Source: Bradyrhizobium sp.
GTDB lineage: Bacteria; Pseudomonadota; Alphaproteobacteria; Rhizobiales; Xanthobacteraceae
Length of the DNA: 64,000 nucleotides
Assembly: GCF_004799405.1 (NCBI RefSeq)
Contig: NZ_SSMW01000122.1
Coordinates: 1 to 64,000, forward strand
Reading direction: 5' to 3'
Numbering within the stretch: position 1 is the stretch's first letter; each line of letters starts with the position of its first letter. The notes beneath the pieces are model-generated. The model saw nothing but the letters and a program-made list of their open reading frames with translations, searched no databases and had not been told where the DNA came from. Of this stretch, positions 26,737 through 36,526 are shown piece by piece. The translations under genes were made by a program, and so were the position numbers.

Positions 26737-28188
26737 TTATCCAAGCAGGCGAGCTACATGCTGGAACCAGACCACGAACGGACCGGGAAGATAGATTCCC
26801 GCGATCAGCACCAGCGTCAGATGCGCAAACATCGGAACATAGGAAGCCTCCGCCGACGCCGTGCTGCCGCGCGGCGTGCCGAATGCGACCGTGGTCAGGC
26901 GCAACAACAGCGCGCCAAAGGCCAGCAAAATCCCGAACACCAGCACGATCGCGAGCAGGGGCTGGCGCGCAAAGGTCGAACTGACGACCAGAAATTCGCT
27001 CATGAAGATGCCGAGCGGCGGCAACCCGGCGATCGCGACGACGCCCACCACCAGGCCCCAGCCAAGCGCCGGATGGGTTACCGTCAAGCCGCGGATCCGG
27101 CTGATCCGCTGCGTGCCCTTGATCTGCGAAATATGGCCGACGGCGTAGAAGATCGCCGACTTGGTCAGGCTGTGCATCACCATGTGAAGCAGGCCCGCGA
27201 AATTGGCCAGCGGGCCGCCCATTCCGAACGCAAACACGATGATGCCCATGTGTTCGATCGAGGAGTAGGCGAACAAGCGTTTGATGTCGCGCCGACGGTA
27301 GAGCATGAACGCTGCGAACACGAGCGAAACCAGGCCCATGGTCACCATCAGCGGACCGGGCGCAATCGCGTGGGGATTGGCAGCGAGCAATATCTTGAAG
27401 CGCAACAGCGCATAAAGCGCGACATTCAGCAGCAGGCCGGACAGCACCGCCGAAATCGGCGTCGGACCCTCGGCGTGCGCGTCGGGCAGCCAGGCATGCA
27501 GCGGCGCGAGGCCGACCTTTGTTCCATAGCCGAGAAACAGGAATATGAAGGCGACGTTGAGCAGCGCAGGATCGAACCTGTCGGCATGCTGGATCAGCAG
27601 TGTCCAGACCATGGCGTCCTGGCCCTCGCCGACCACCGGACGCGCCGCCATGTAGACCAGGATGGTGCCGAACAATGCGAGCGCGATACCGACGCTGCCG
27701 AGAATAAAATATTTCCACGCCGCTTCCAGCGCGGCATGCGTGCGGTAGATGCCGACCATCAGCACGGTGGTCAGGGTGGCGATTTCCACCGCCACCCACA
27801 TCAACCCGATATTGTTCGACACGAAAGCCAGATTCATGCCGAACATCATGGTCTGGTACATCGCGTGGTAGAAACGCAGGTAGGCCGGCGTCAACCGGCC
27901 GGTCTCGAGTTCATGGGCGATGTAGCTGGCGCTGAATATGCTGGTGGTGAAACCCACGAAGGTATTGAGCACGATGAAGACGATGTTCAGATCGTCGACC
28001 AGCACGTAGGGCGCGGGCGGCGGACGGTCGATCGCGAACAGCGACAGTGCCGAAAGAAATGTCGCGAGACTGGCCATCACGTTCAGCCGCGCCGTCAGCC
28101 GGTAGCCGGGCAGCACGGCCAGCAACGCCGCCGAGCCGATCGGGATCAGCAGCACAGCCACGACGGGATTGAAAGTGGGCACGCTCAT
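26737..28188 (-). CDS. hyfF: HyfF/NuoM-N-like proton-pumping membrane subunit
   Basis: 483 residues, with about 13-14 hydrophobic segments covering nearly the whole length. It belongs to the Mrp/NuoLMN antiporter family. The conserved polar transmembrane residues include the glutamate in MWVAVEIATLTTV and the lysine in GYGTKVGLAPLHAWLPDAHAE, then FAYSSIEHMGIIVFAFG. HyfF and HycD-type members supply an ion-translocating half-channel in hydrogenase-4. Its ATG overlaps the hyfE stop (ATGA at 28185-28188), and its stop lies directly against the possible TTG start of hyfG. Located in the inner membrane. Confidence 0.9.
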   Translation of the reverse strand: MSVPTFNPVVAVLLIPIGSAALLAVLPGYRLTARLNVMASLATFLSALSLFAIDRPPPAPYVLVDDLNIVFIVLNTFVGFTTSIFSASYIAHELETGRLTPAYLRFYHAMYQTMMFGMNLAFVSNNIGLMWVAVEIATLTTVLMVGIYRTHAALEAAWKYFILGSVGIALALFGTILVYMAARPVVGEGQDAMVWTLLIQHADRFDPALLNVAFIFLFLGYGTKVGLAPLHAWLPDAHAEGPTPISAVLSGLLLNVALYALLRFKILLAANPHAIAPGPLMVTMGLVSLVFAAFMLYRRRDIKRLFAYSSIEHMGIIVFAFGMGGPLANFAGLLHMVMHSLTKSAIFYAVGHISQIKGTQRISRIRGLTVTHPALGWGLVVGVVAIAGLPPLGIFMSEFLVVSSTFARQPLLAIVLVFGILLAFGALLLRLTTVAFGTPRGSTASAEASYVPMFAHLTLVLIAGIYLPGPFVVWFQHVARLLG

Positions 28189-28853
28189 CGGTGCTCGCCC
28201 CGATAGTCATCCAGCGCGGACACGTCCACGGAATCGAAGCGTTCGCGGATCCGGAACAGGAAGATGCCGATCACGATGAAGGCGATCAGGATCGAGAACG
28301 CGACGCTGATCTCGACCACGAGCGGCATGCCCTTGGCGCCGGTGGCCGCCAGCACGAGGCCATTTTCCAGCGACATGAATCCCACGACCTGACTGACGGC
28401 GTTGCGGCGGGTCACCATGACCAGCAGCCCGAGCAGCACGACCGACAGCGCAAAGGCGAGATCCTCGCGCGCCAGAGGGTCGGCCTCCGCGGTGACCCGC
28501 AGCATCAGCACCATGGAGAGGGCGACCAGCCCCATCCCGGCCAGCATGGTCGGGCCGATCCCGACCGCCGACTCGATATCGCGGTGAATCCCGAGCTGTT
28601 TGACGATGCGGTGCAGCGCCACCGGGATGACGATCGCCTTGAACACCAGCGCGATCGCCGCGGTCACGTAAAGATGCGGCGCGTCCTGAATGAAGGCTTG
28701 CCAGGCGACCGAGAGCGCGAGCACCAGCGCATGGAGCGCAAACACGTTGAGCAGCGAATAAAGCCGGTCCTGGTACAGCATCATGAAGCTGATCAGAACC
28801 AGGCCGCCGGCGAGGGTATGAGAGACATCGAAGGAGAGACTGTGCATCTGCAT
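28185..28853 (-). CDS. hyfE: HyfE-like membrane subunit (NuoK-related)
   Basis: 222 residues from the ATG at 28853 (MQMHSLSFDVSHTLAGG), whose first base overlaps the hyfC stop (TGATG). About seven hydrophobic helices. HyfE resembles an N-terminally extended NuoK/MrpC. The signature glutamate lies in GFMSLENGLVLAA, as in NuoK. The C-terminal tail RIRERFDSVDVSALDDYRGE is typical of HyfE. It connects the pump subunits in the membrane arm. Confidence 0.88.
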   Translation of the reverse strand: MQMHSLSFDVSHTLAGGLVLISFMMLYQDRLYSLLNVFALHALVLALSVAWQAFIQDAPHLYVTAAIALVFKAIVIPVALHRIVKQLGIHRDIESAVGIGPTMLAGMGLVALSMVLMLRVTAEADPLAREDLAFALSVVLLGLLVMVTRRNAVSQVVGFMSLENGLVLAATGAKGMPLVVEISVAFSILIAFIVIGIFLFRIRERFDSVDVSALDDYRGEHR

Positions 28854-29809
28854 CAGAAACTCCTCGACACGAACAGCAGCAGGGTGCCGAGCAGACCCAG
28901 CATGAGCGCAGCACCGAGGAATTGCGGGATGCGGAACACCCGCATTTTCGCCGTCGCGGTCTCGAACAGTGCGAGCAGGAAGCCGGCAACCGCGAGTTTG
29001 ACGATGTAGGCGCCGGCGCCGATGGCGTATGCCAGCGGGCCGGTGCCGAACAGCGCGATCTTCCAGGGCACGAATACGCAGGCGATCAGCGAAATGTAGA
29101 GCAGCAGCTGGAGAAAGGCGCCAAACTCGATCATGGCGAGATGGCGACCCGAATATTCGAGAACCATCGCTTCGTGCACCATGGTGAGTTCCAGGTGCGT
29201 GGCCGGATTGTCGACGGGGATTCGCGCGTTCTCCGCGAGCGCCACCATGATGAGCGCAATCAAGGCCATTCCGAGCGACACCCGCAATCCGACGTAGGAC
29301 GAGGCGAGGAAATTTGCCACCGTCGAAAGCTGGGTCGAGCCGGCGACCAGCGCCATGCAAAACACGATCAGCAGCATCGCCGGCTCGGCGAGTGCGGCGA
29401 TCATTACTTCGCGACTGGAACCGATGCCGCCGAAACTGGTGCCGACGTCCATCCCCGCGAGCGCCAGGAAGAAGCGTGCACTTCCAAGCAACGCGACAAT
29501 GGCGATCAGGTCCGCGGTCCAGTTGAACAGCAGGCCGGTGGCGAAAGTCGGCACCAGGGCGGCGGCGACCCAGATCGCGGCAAAGGTTATGTACGGGGTG
29601 ACGCGGAACAGCCACGACGCGTTGTCGGCCAGCACGACCTCCTTGCGGAGCAGCCGCAACAGATCCCGATACGGTTGAAAAACCGAAGCCCCCCGGCGAC
29701 GCAGCAGCCGGGCCTTGATCTTGCGCACGAAGCCGGTCAGCAGCGGCGCGAGCAGCAGCACCAGCAGCATCTGCACGCCCTGGACAAGGATGTCTGAGAT
29801 CACGACCAT
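28853..29809 (-). CDS. hyfC: HyfC/NuoH-like membrane subunit
   Basis: 318 residues, about eight transmembrane helices. It links the peripheral arm to the membrane arm (NuoH in complex I, HycD/HyfC in hydrogenases). Diagnostic sequences are TSFGGIGSSREVMIAALAEPAM and IPVDNPATHLELTMVHEAM followed by LEYSGRHLAM. These charged loops match hydrogenase-4 and formate hydrogenlyase subunits more closely than true NuoH. Its start overlaps the hyfB stop by ten bases, and its stop overlaps hyfE. Confidence 0.92.
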   Translation of the reverse strand: MVVISDILVQGVQMLLVLLLAPLLTGFVRKIKARLLRRRGASVFQPYRDLLRLLRKEVVLADNASWLFRVTPYITFAAIWVAAALVPTFATGLLFNWTADLIAIVALLGSARFFLALAGMDVGTSFGGIGSSREVMIAALAEPAMLLIVFCMALVAGSTQLSTVANFLASSYVGLRVSLGMALIALIMVALAENARIPVDNPATHLELTMVHEAMVLEYSGRHLAMIEFGAFLQLLLYISLIACVFVPWKIALFGTGPLAYAIGAGAYIVKLAVAGFLLALFETATAKMRVFRIPQFLGAALMLGLLGTLLLFVSRSF

Positions 29810-31833
29810 ATCGCGAGCACCAGCAGCAGCGTAACGAGGGTGGCGAAAACCAGACTGAGATAGCGCCGGATGGTCAGGAACTGCAGGTTATTGAACCGAT
29901 TGGCGGCGAAGCCGATCGCACCGGCAGTCGGAGCGTAGATGCCCTCCCAGATCGGATCATGCAGTTCGATCCTGAGCCGGGCGGGCCGGGTATCTCCGGG
30001 GGCCGGCATCTCGACATGATCGCGGGCGTGAAACACCAGCGTGCCGAAGACGCGGCGGATCGGTTGCGCAAAGCTCTCGGCCGAATACTGTGCCGCCGGG
30101 GTGGAATCGGAAAAGCCGCAGCCCCAGGCCGGTCCCCGTCGCAGTGCATGAGAGGCGAAGCGGTGGATAAAGAAGTTCGCAAGCGAAGCAGACACCGTGA
30201 TGAATACCAGCACGAGCAATCCGTTATATGAGCTGCGGCTCTCCGCGATCGGCGCGATCGAAAGCCAGGCCTCGTTGGCCTGTATCGGCATGCGTCCATC
30301 GAGGATCGCAATCGAAATCGGCGACAGCGCGTCGATCACCGGCCCCGGCAAAATCCCGGCCAGCAGGCAAAATGCGGCGAGGATGAACATGGCCGAAAGC
30401 GAGTAGCGGTCGACTTCCCCTGCAGTTTCCGCCGCCGCGCCGCGCGGCCGCCCAAGAAAAGTGACGCCGAACGCCTTGACGAAACATGCCGCCGCCAATG
30501 CGGCAGCCAATGCCAGCAACGCCCCGACCGCAGGCACCATTATCTTCAGGGCCCATTGCGGCAACTCCGGACTTTGCAACACGGCCTGGAAGATCAGCCA
30601 TTCCGAGACAAAGCCGTTGAAGGGCGGCAGCGCCGAGATCGCAACGCAGCCGACGAGAAAGGCAAAGCTGGTGAACGGCATCCGATGGATGAGGCCGCCC
30701 AATTTGTCCATGTCACGCTCGCCCGTCGAAGTCAGGACGGCGCCGGCCCCAAAGAACAGCAGACTCTTGAAGAAAGAGTGATTGAGAACGTGAAACAGCG
30801 CCGCCGTGAATGCGAGTGCCGCCGCCAGTTTCAGGCCGTTGGCCTGAAAGGCCAGTGCAAGGCCGAGGCTGACGAAGATAATGCCGACGTTTTCAATCGT
30901 GCTGTAGGCCAGCAGGCGCTTGAGGTCCTTTTCCATCATTGCGTACAGAATCCCCATGACGGCGGTGAGGCCACCAAGGAAGAGAACGATCACGCTCGCA
31001 GACCAGGTCGGCTGCCCCAGCAGATCGAAAACAACGCGAATGAAACCGTAAATCGCGACCTTGGTCATGACGCCGCTCATCAGCGCCGACACATGGCTGG
31101 GAGCCGCGGGATGCGCGAGCGGCAGCCAAACATGCAACGGCACCAGGCCGGCCTTTGAGCCGGCTCCAAGCAACATCAGGATCAACGCCAGCGTGGCCAC
31201 GTACGGCGTATGTTGAGCGGCGCGAATCGCCGCAAATCCGTAGTCCCCGGTCGGTCCCGCCAACAGGCCGAAGGCCAGCAGCAATGCGAGCGTGCCGAAG
31301 CTTGCCATTACGAGGTAGACGTAGCCCGCCCTTGCGTTGCCGGGTTCGCGGTGGTGCGCCATGACGAGCGCCCAGGAAGCGAGCGACATGAATTCCCAGC
31401 ACAGCAGATAGGAAAACGCGTCATCTGCCATCACCACAAGATTCATGCCGGCCAGAAAGGCGGGGAAGAAGGGCAGCACGCGATGCGGTGCCGGGTCGTG
31501 GCGGCCGTAGCCAAGGCCATAAAGGCTTGCGGCCGCTCCTCCCAGATCGACCACAACCAGGAAGAAGGACGCCAATGCATCCAGGCGGAAATGGGCGCCA
31601 AGCCACGGCAATCCGATCGGCAAGGTCACGCCCGAGGCATTGGTGTTGCCGCCGATCAACCAGTACAGCGACCCGAGCATTGCAATCAGGCAAACCACCG
31701 ACGTGGCGCCGTAGATCACGGCGCTGGCGCGGTGTGAGCGGCTCAGAACTATCGCGAGAATGGCGATGCCCAGCAGTGCCGCGACGCACGACATTTGCAA
31801 GGTGACAGCGGAGACAGCCAGCACAGAACTCAT
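29800..31833 (-). CDS. hyfB: HyfB/NuoL-like antiporter subunit
   Basis: 677 residues, about 16 transmembrane helices. It belongs to the proton-translocating NuoL/Mrp family, with the glutamate in LCWEFMSLASWALVMAHH and the lysine in LGAGSKAGLVPLHVWLPLAHPAAPSHVSALMSG. The STIENVGIIFVSLGLALAF and ALFHVLNHSFFKSLLFFGAG motifs follow. A soluble loop near residues 570-640 (GFSDSTPAAQYSAESFAQPIRR) is also seen in HyfB. The ATG overlaps the stop of the XRE gene by ATGA at 31830-31833, so regulator and first structural gene are translationally coupled. Confidence 0.92.
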   Translation of the reverse strand: MSSVLAVSAVTLQMSCVAALLGIAILAIVLSRSHRASAVIYGATSVVCLIAMLGSLYWLIGGNTNASGVTLPIGLPWLGAHFRLDALASFFLVVVDLGGAAASLYGLGYGRHDPAPHRVLPFFPAFLAGMNLVVMADDAFSYLLCWEFMSLASWALVMAHHREPGNARAGYVYLVMASFGTLALLLAFGLLAGPTGDYGFAAIRAAQHTPYVATLALILMLLGAGSKAGLVPLHVWLPLAHPAAPSHVSALMSGVMTKVAIYGFIRVVFDLLGQPTWSASVIVLFLGGLTAVMGILYAMMEKDLKRLLAYSTIENVGIIFVSLGLALAFQANGLKLAAALAFTAALFHVLNHSFFKSLLFFGAGAVLTSTGERDMDKLGGLIHRMPFTSFAFLVGCVAISALPPFNGFVSEWLIFQAVLQSPELPQWALKIMVPAVGALLALAAALAAACFVKAFGVTFLGRPRGAAAETAGEVDRYSLSAMFILAAFCLLAGILPGPVIDALSPISIAILDGRMPIQANEAWLSIAPIAESRSSYNGLLVLVFITVSASLANFFIHRFASHALRRGPAWGCGFSDSTPAAQYSAESFAQPIRRVFGTLVFHARDHVEMPAPGDTRPARLRIELHDPIWEGIYAPTAGAIGFAANRFNNLQFLTIRRYLSLVFATLVTLLLVLAIWS

Positions 31834-32135
31834 GTCCGCGCCCTGGTTCTGCCGGATGCCCTGGATTGAACATCCCTGGCCGGACTCGACCCGATCTTTA
31901 ACCGCACTCCGCGGCCCTGCGAATTGCTGACGGCTCCTTCGTCGATCATCTCGATCCCGGCCGCATCGAATGCGGCGATTAGCTTGACGAGCGAATCGAC
32001 GTTGCCTCGCACCATCGTTTCGCTGGCCTCCATGCGCTGAATGGTTGGCACCGAAAGCCCTGACAGTTCGGCGAGCCGGCGTTGATCGATGCCGAGAAGC
32101 ACCCTGGCGGCCCGCAATTGAGCTGCCGTGATCAT
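31830..32135 (-). CDS. XRE-family HTH regulator B, first gene of the hyf operon
   Basis: 101 residues. The helix-turn-helix is AAQLRAARVLLGIDQRRLAELSGLSVPTIQRMEAS, followed by VDSLVKLIAAFDAAGIEMI and GRGVRLK and a basic, Ser/Arg-rich tail. About two-thirds identical over 79 residues to the XRE protein at 24326-24646. It is the promoter-proximal gene of the operon and its stop overlaps the hyfB start, which suggests autoregulation with tight stoichiometry. It probably binds the AT-rich region at 32160-32230. Known XRE regulators of this short form usually act as repressors, which here is an inference. Confidence 0.85.
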   Translation of the reverse strand: MITAAQLRAARVLLGIDQRRLAELSGLSVPTIQRMEASETMVRGNVDSLVKLIAAFDAAGIEMIDEGAVSNSQGRGVRLKIGSSPARDVQSRASGRTRART

Positions 32136-32174
32136 GGACCTACCTCACTGTCGGGACCCCGGCCGGTATGAGAC

Positions 32175-32190
32175 ATCATATTTGCATGAT
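32175..32190. promoter_or_regulatory. Candidate operator overlapping the -10 box of the hyf operon
   Basis: ATCAT, six bases, ATGAT, an inverted repeat that covers the -10 box (32186-32191). A protein bound here would block the promoter. The dyad architecture (5-bp arms, 6-base spacer) matches the one at 24246, though the base sequence differs. Confidence 0.4.
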
Positions 32191-32213
32191 AAGTAATGAT
32201 GTTAAAATGTCAA
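32186..32213 (-). promoter_or_regulatory. Sigma-70-type promoter of the XRE-B/hyf operon
   Basis: On the minus strand TTGACA (32208-32213), 16 bases, TATCAT (32186-32191), about 50 bases upstream of the XRE-B start codon at 32135. The promoter lies in the most AT-rich part of the gap between the operon and aroE. Confidence 0.7.
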
Positions 32214-32387
32214 TAAATGATATTTAAGATATCTAATCTAAGGGATGCTTCCTGACCTTTAAACTGCGGGTTTTGAGGGTCGCGCCTGCCGGTTATTGCG
32301 CGACGCTCGCAGCATTGACAGCGGACGCGGCTTGCCCGATTTGAGCAGGCGTGACGCCCGTTCACTGGGCGCACAACGGGACTGGCA

Positions 32388-33230
32388 ATGACCGCCGAGA
32401 CCAAGGTTCGCGCCGCGTGTCTGATCGGATGGCCGGCGGCGCATTCGCGCTCGCCGCTGATCCATCATTACTGGCTGCGAACACTTGAAATCGAGGGCGG
32501 CTACAGCATCGAGGCGATTCCCCCCGAAGGCTTTGCCGAATTCGTGCTCCATCTGTCGACGCACGGCTTTGTCGGCGCCAATGTCACCATCCCGCACAAG
32601 GAGCGCGCGCTGGCGCTGTCGATACCGGATGGGCGCGCCCGCGCGGTCGGCGCGGCCAACACGCTGTGGTACGAGGGCGGCGAATTGCGCTCGACCAACA
32701 CCGACATCGAAGGCTTTATCAACAATCTCGACGCCTGCGCGCCCGGATGGGACGGGATCGAGGATGCGCTGGTGCTTGGCGCCGGCGGGGCGTCGCGCGC
32801 CGTGATATTCGGGTTGATCGAGCGCGGCATCAAGCGGGTGCATCTCGCCAACCGGACCTTCGATCGCGCTCGTGCGCTGGCGGATCAATTTGGCGCCAGT
32901 GTTCATCCCGTGGCGTGGGACGGCATCGCCGCTCTGCTGCCGCGCGCGGGATTGCTGGTGAATGCGACATCGCTCGGCATGCACGGCCAGCCCGCGCTGG
33001 AAGTCGATACCGGCCTGCTGCCGCCGCATGGTGTTGTCGCCGACCTCGTCTATGTGCCGCTGGAAACGCCGTTGTTATCCGCTGCTCGGGCGCGCGGGCT
33101 GAAGATCGCCGACGGGCTCGGCATGCTGCTGCATCAGGCGGTGCGCGGCTTTGAACTATGGTTCGGGCAGCGTCCCGAAGTCACGCCGGAGCTTCGCGCG
33201 CTGGTCGAAGCCGATCTCACAGAAGTTTGA
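32388..33230 (+). CDS. aroE: Shikimate 5-dehydrogenase
   Basis: 280 residues. NADP-dependent reduction of 3-dehydroshikimate to shikimate in aromatic amino acid synthesis, cytosolic. The substrate site includes IGWPAAHSRSP (S20, S22), NVTIPHK (catalytic K71) and NTDIEGF (D106). The dinucleotide motif is LGAGGASRAV at about 130-139, followed by NRTFDRA, where the arginine reads NADP. Length and end (LLHQAVRGFELWFGQ) are standard. The start at 32388 fits family length. It is divergent from the XRE-B/hyf promoter. Confidence 0.95.
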   Translation: MTAETKVRAACLIGWPAAHSRSPLIHHYWLRTLEIEGGYSIEAIPPEGFAEFVLHLSTHGFVGANVTIPHKERALALSIPDGRARAVGAANTLWYEGGELRSTNTDIEGFINNLDACAPGWDGIEDALVLGAGGASRAVIFGLIERGIKRVHLANRTFDRARALADQFGASVHPVAWDGIAALLPRAGLLVNATSLGMHGQPALEVDTGLLPPHGVVADLVYVPLETPLLSAARARGLKIADGLGMLLHQAVRGFELWFGQRPEVTPELRALVEADLTEV

Positions 33231-33306
33231 GCCGGAATATCGAACCAAACGCGGTGTCCCCTGTTAATCGACACCCCCTCAAGCAGTGCCCGCCGGAGAA
33301 CATCCC

Positions 33307-33927
33307 ATGTCATTTCATCGTTTCGTGTTGCGTTCGCTGGCCGCGCTCGCGCTGATCGCCGTTGCATTGCCCGCGATCGCCCAGCAACCGCCGACACCAT
33401 CGCGGGTTCGCGGCACCATCGAAGGCGTTGACGGCGACGTGCTGTCGGTCAAATCGCGCGGCGGCGAAGATGTGAAGCTGCATATGACCGGCGACATGCG
33501 GGTGGTCGGAATCATCAAGATTGCGCTGGCGGAAATCAAGGTCGGCTCTTTCGTCGGCGCCACCACGGTGCCGGGACCGGACGGCAGCCAAAACGCGGTC
33601 GAGGTGCATCTGTTTCCGGAGAACATGCGCGGCACCGGGGAAGGGTCGCGGCCCCACGATCTGCGCCCCGACAGCACCATGACCAATGCGACGGTGGCGG
33701 AGAGCATTGCCGGCAATGACGGTCACACGTTGTTGATCAAATACAGGGACGGCGAAAAGAAAGTCGTGGTTTCGCCGGATACTCCTGTTGTGACCTACGT
33801 TCCCGCCGACAAGTCCGACCTCAAGGCCGGCGCCAAGGTGATCGCCTTGATGACCAAGCTGCCGGATGGTTCGTTCGAGACCAGCCGTGTCAGCGTCGGC
33901 CGCGACGGAACCACGCCGCCGATGTGA
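33307..33927 (+). CDS. Exported protein, DUF5666-like, copy 1
   Basis: 206 residues from the ATG at 33307, with GGAGAACATCCC upstream. Sec signal peptide MSFHRFVLRSLAALALIAVA ending near IAQ. The mature part is beta-rich: RVRGTIEGVDGDVLSVKSRGG, DVKLHMTGDMRVVGI, EIKVGSFVGATTVPGPDGSQNAVEVHLFPE, then KVVVSPDTPVVTYV and a C-terminal GRDGTTPPM. The RGTIEGVDGDxLxVKS pattern is like the small OB-fold DUF5666 repeats, with two such units. The same architecture and ending occur in the next gene. Function unknown, probably periplasmic. Confidence 0.8.
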   Translation: MSFHRFVLRSLAALALIAVALPAIAQQPPTPSRVRGTIEGVDGDVLSVKSRGGEDVKLHMTGDMRVVGIIKIALAEIKVGSFVGATTVPGPDGSQNAVEVHLFPENMRGTGEGSRPHDLRPDSTMTNATVAESIAGNDGHTLLIKYRDGEKKVVVSPDTPVVTYVPADKSDLKAGAKVIALMTKLPDGSFETSRVSVGRDGTTPPM

Positions 33928-34013
33928 AGCTGGCCTTTGGCGCCTCGCGGCGAGGAATAGGCCCTCCGCCGCGGTGTTGTCCTGTTTGGTGGGGAACCAG
34001 AGGGACAAAATTT

Positions 34014-34643
34014 ATGCCGATAATTTCCTGGTCGGAGCCGCGCGCGCTGCTGGCTGCGCTGATGGCAATATCCGCGCTCGCGACGGTTGCGTGGGCGCAG
34101 CAATCCCCGCCGGTCCGCATCCGCGGCACCATCGAGAATGTCGATGGCTCCATGCTCATGATCAAGTCGCGCGAGGGTGCCGACGTGACGGTCCGCATGA
34201 CCGACAATGTGACGGTGTTCGGCGTTGCCAAGACCTCGCTGTCCGAAATCAAGCCGGGGTCTTACATCGGGGTGTCGGCGATGCCCGAACCCGACGGGAC
34301 CCAGAAGGCGCTTGCGGTTCATATTTTCCCTGAAAGCCAGCGCGGCGCGGCCGAAGGTTTCCGGCCCTGGGATCTGCGACCCAACTCGACCATGACCAAC
34401 GCCACCGTGGCCGAGACGGTCCAGGGTGCCGACGGCCAGATCATCCTGGTCAAATACAAGGATGGCGAAAAGAAAGTCGTGGTGCCGCCGGCCACGCCGA
34501 TCGTGACGTTCGTTGCGGGGGACAAGTCCGAAATCAAAGCGGGCGCCAAGATCATCATCTTCGGCGCGGTGAAGAAGGACGACGGCGTGCTCGAAGCCAA
34601 CCGCGTCAATGTCGGCCGCGACGGGATTACGCCGCCGATGTGA
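34014..34643 (+). CDS. Exported protein, DUF5666-like, copy 2
   Basis: 209 residues from the ATG at 34014 (MPIISWSEPRALLAALMAIS), with AGGGACAAAATTT upstream. Signal peptide ending near VAWAQ. It matches the upstream gene throughout: RIRGTIENVDGSMLMIKSREG, VTVFGVAKTSLSEIKPGSYIGVSAMPEPDG, DLRPNSTMTNATVAETV, and ends NVGRDGITPPM. The pair is a tandem duplication with 87 bases between them. Function unknown. Confidence 0.8.
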   Translation: MPIISWSEPRALLAALMAISALATVAWAQQSPPVRIRGTIENVDGSMLMIKSREGADVTVRMTDNVTVFGVAKTSLSEIKPGSYIGVSAMPEPDGTQKALAVHIFPESQRGAAEGFRPWDLRPNSTMTNATVAETVQGADGQIILVKYKDGEKKVVVPPATPIVTFVAGDKSEIKAGAKIIIFGAVKKDDGVLEANRVNVGRDGITPPM

Positions 34644-34667
34644 GGCGAAGCGCGAATCTCTCAACAA

Positions 34668-34788
34668 GTCGTCCCGGCGAACGCCCGTACCCATACGCCG
34701 TGTGGTCTCGTTTCAGCAATGCTGTAGAACCACCATTCCAAAATCATCGGCATTGGTGGTTATGGGTCTCCGCGTTCGCGGGGACGAC
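34668..34788. repeat. MITE-like intergenic repeat, family A, copy 3
   Basis: Left end GTCGTCCCGGCGAACGCCCG continuing to TACCCATACGCCGTG, and right end TATGGGTCTCCGCGTTCGCG ending GGGACGACG. About 121 bases with terminal inverted repeats, the same size and inner ACGCCGTGT as copy 1 at 2981. Confidence 0.75.
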
Positions 34789-34810
34789 GATGGATTTTCG
34801 ATCGTTCGCC

Positions 34811-36223
<1,413 letters not shown>

Positions 36224-36526
36224 CCACGTGGCGCGGGCGGGCGATCGGGACCGTTGCCAAGGCCCGGCAGGATCGGGCCATGAGGCGGCCGATCGCGGCA
36301 GCGCCCGGTTCCGGAGTTGTCCGGTTGTCGACGTTATTGGAGCGTTAAGTGAATTTTTCCAATATGTTAGGTGCCATTCGCGGGATTGGCCGCCGGTAAT
36401 AATTCATCATATTTTTTGAAGCCATTTTAGCACCGAAGGCATTATAACCCCCTGCACGCCATGAGGGCGCGCGTTTTGAGGGTTCTTGCCGGACGGTTTG
36501 AGACCTCGAAAGCTGCTGGGGGATGC
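36224..36526. other. 303-base gap upstream of glmM
   Basis: No convincing ORF. The 36340-36445 part is clearly AT-richer (AATTTTTCCAATATGTTAGG; TAATAATTCATCATATTTTT) and probably holds the glmM promoter. I could not fix a -35/-10 pair with acceptable spacing. No hairpin of note. Confidence 0.4.

Noticed and set aside
26464-28206. 580-codon open frame on the + strand across hyfG and hyfF
   Set aside because: Antisense to two genes with clear motifs; the translation is histidine- and arginine-rich and has no domain.
24661-31833. Operon as a formate hydrogenlyase or true hydrogenase-4
   Set aside because: HyfG lacks both nickel-ligand CxxC pairs, and formate dehydrogenase, ferredoxin and maturation genes are absent from the window.
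24326-32135. The two XRE proteins as antitoxins of toxin-antitoxin pairs
   Set aside because: No small toxin-like partner overlaps or adjoins either gene. One is coupled to hyfB and the other ends by hyfI.
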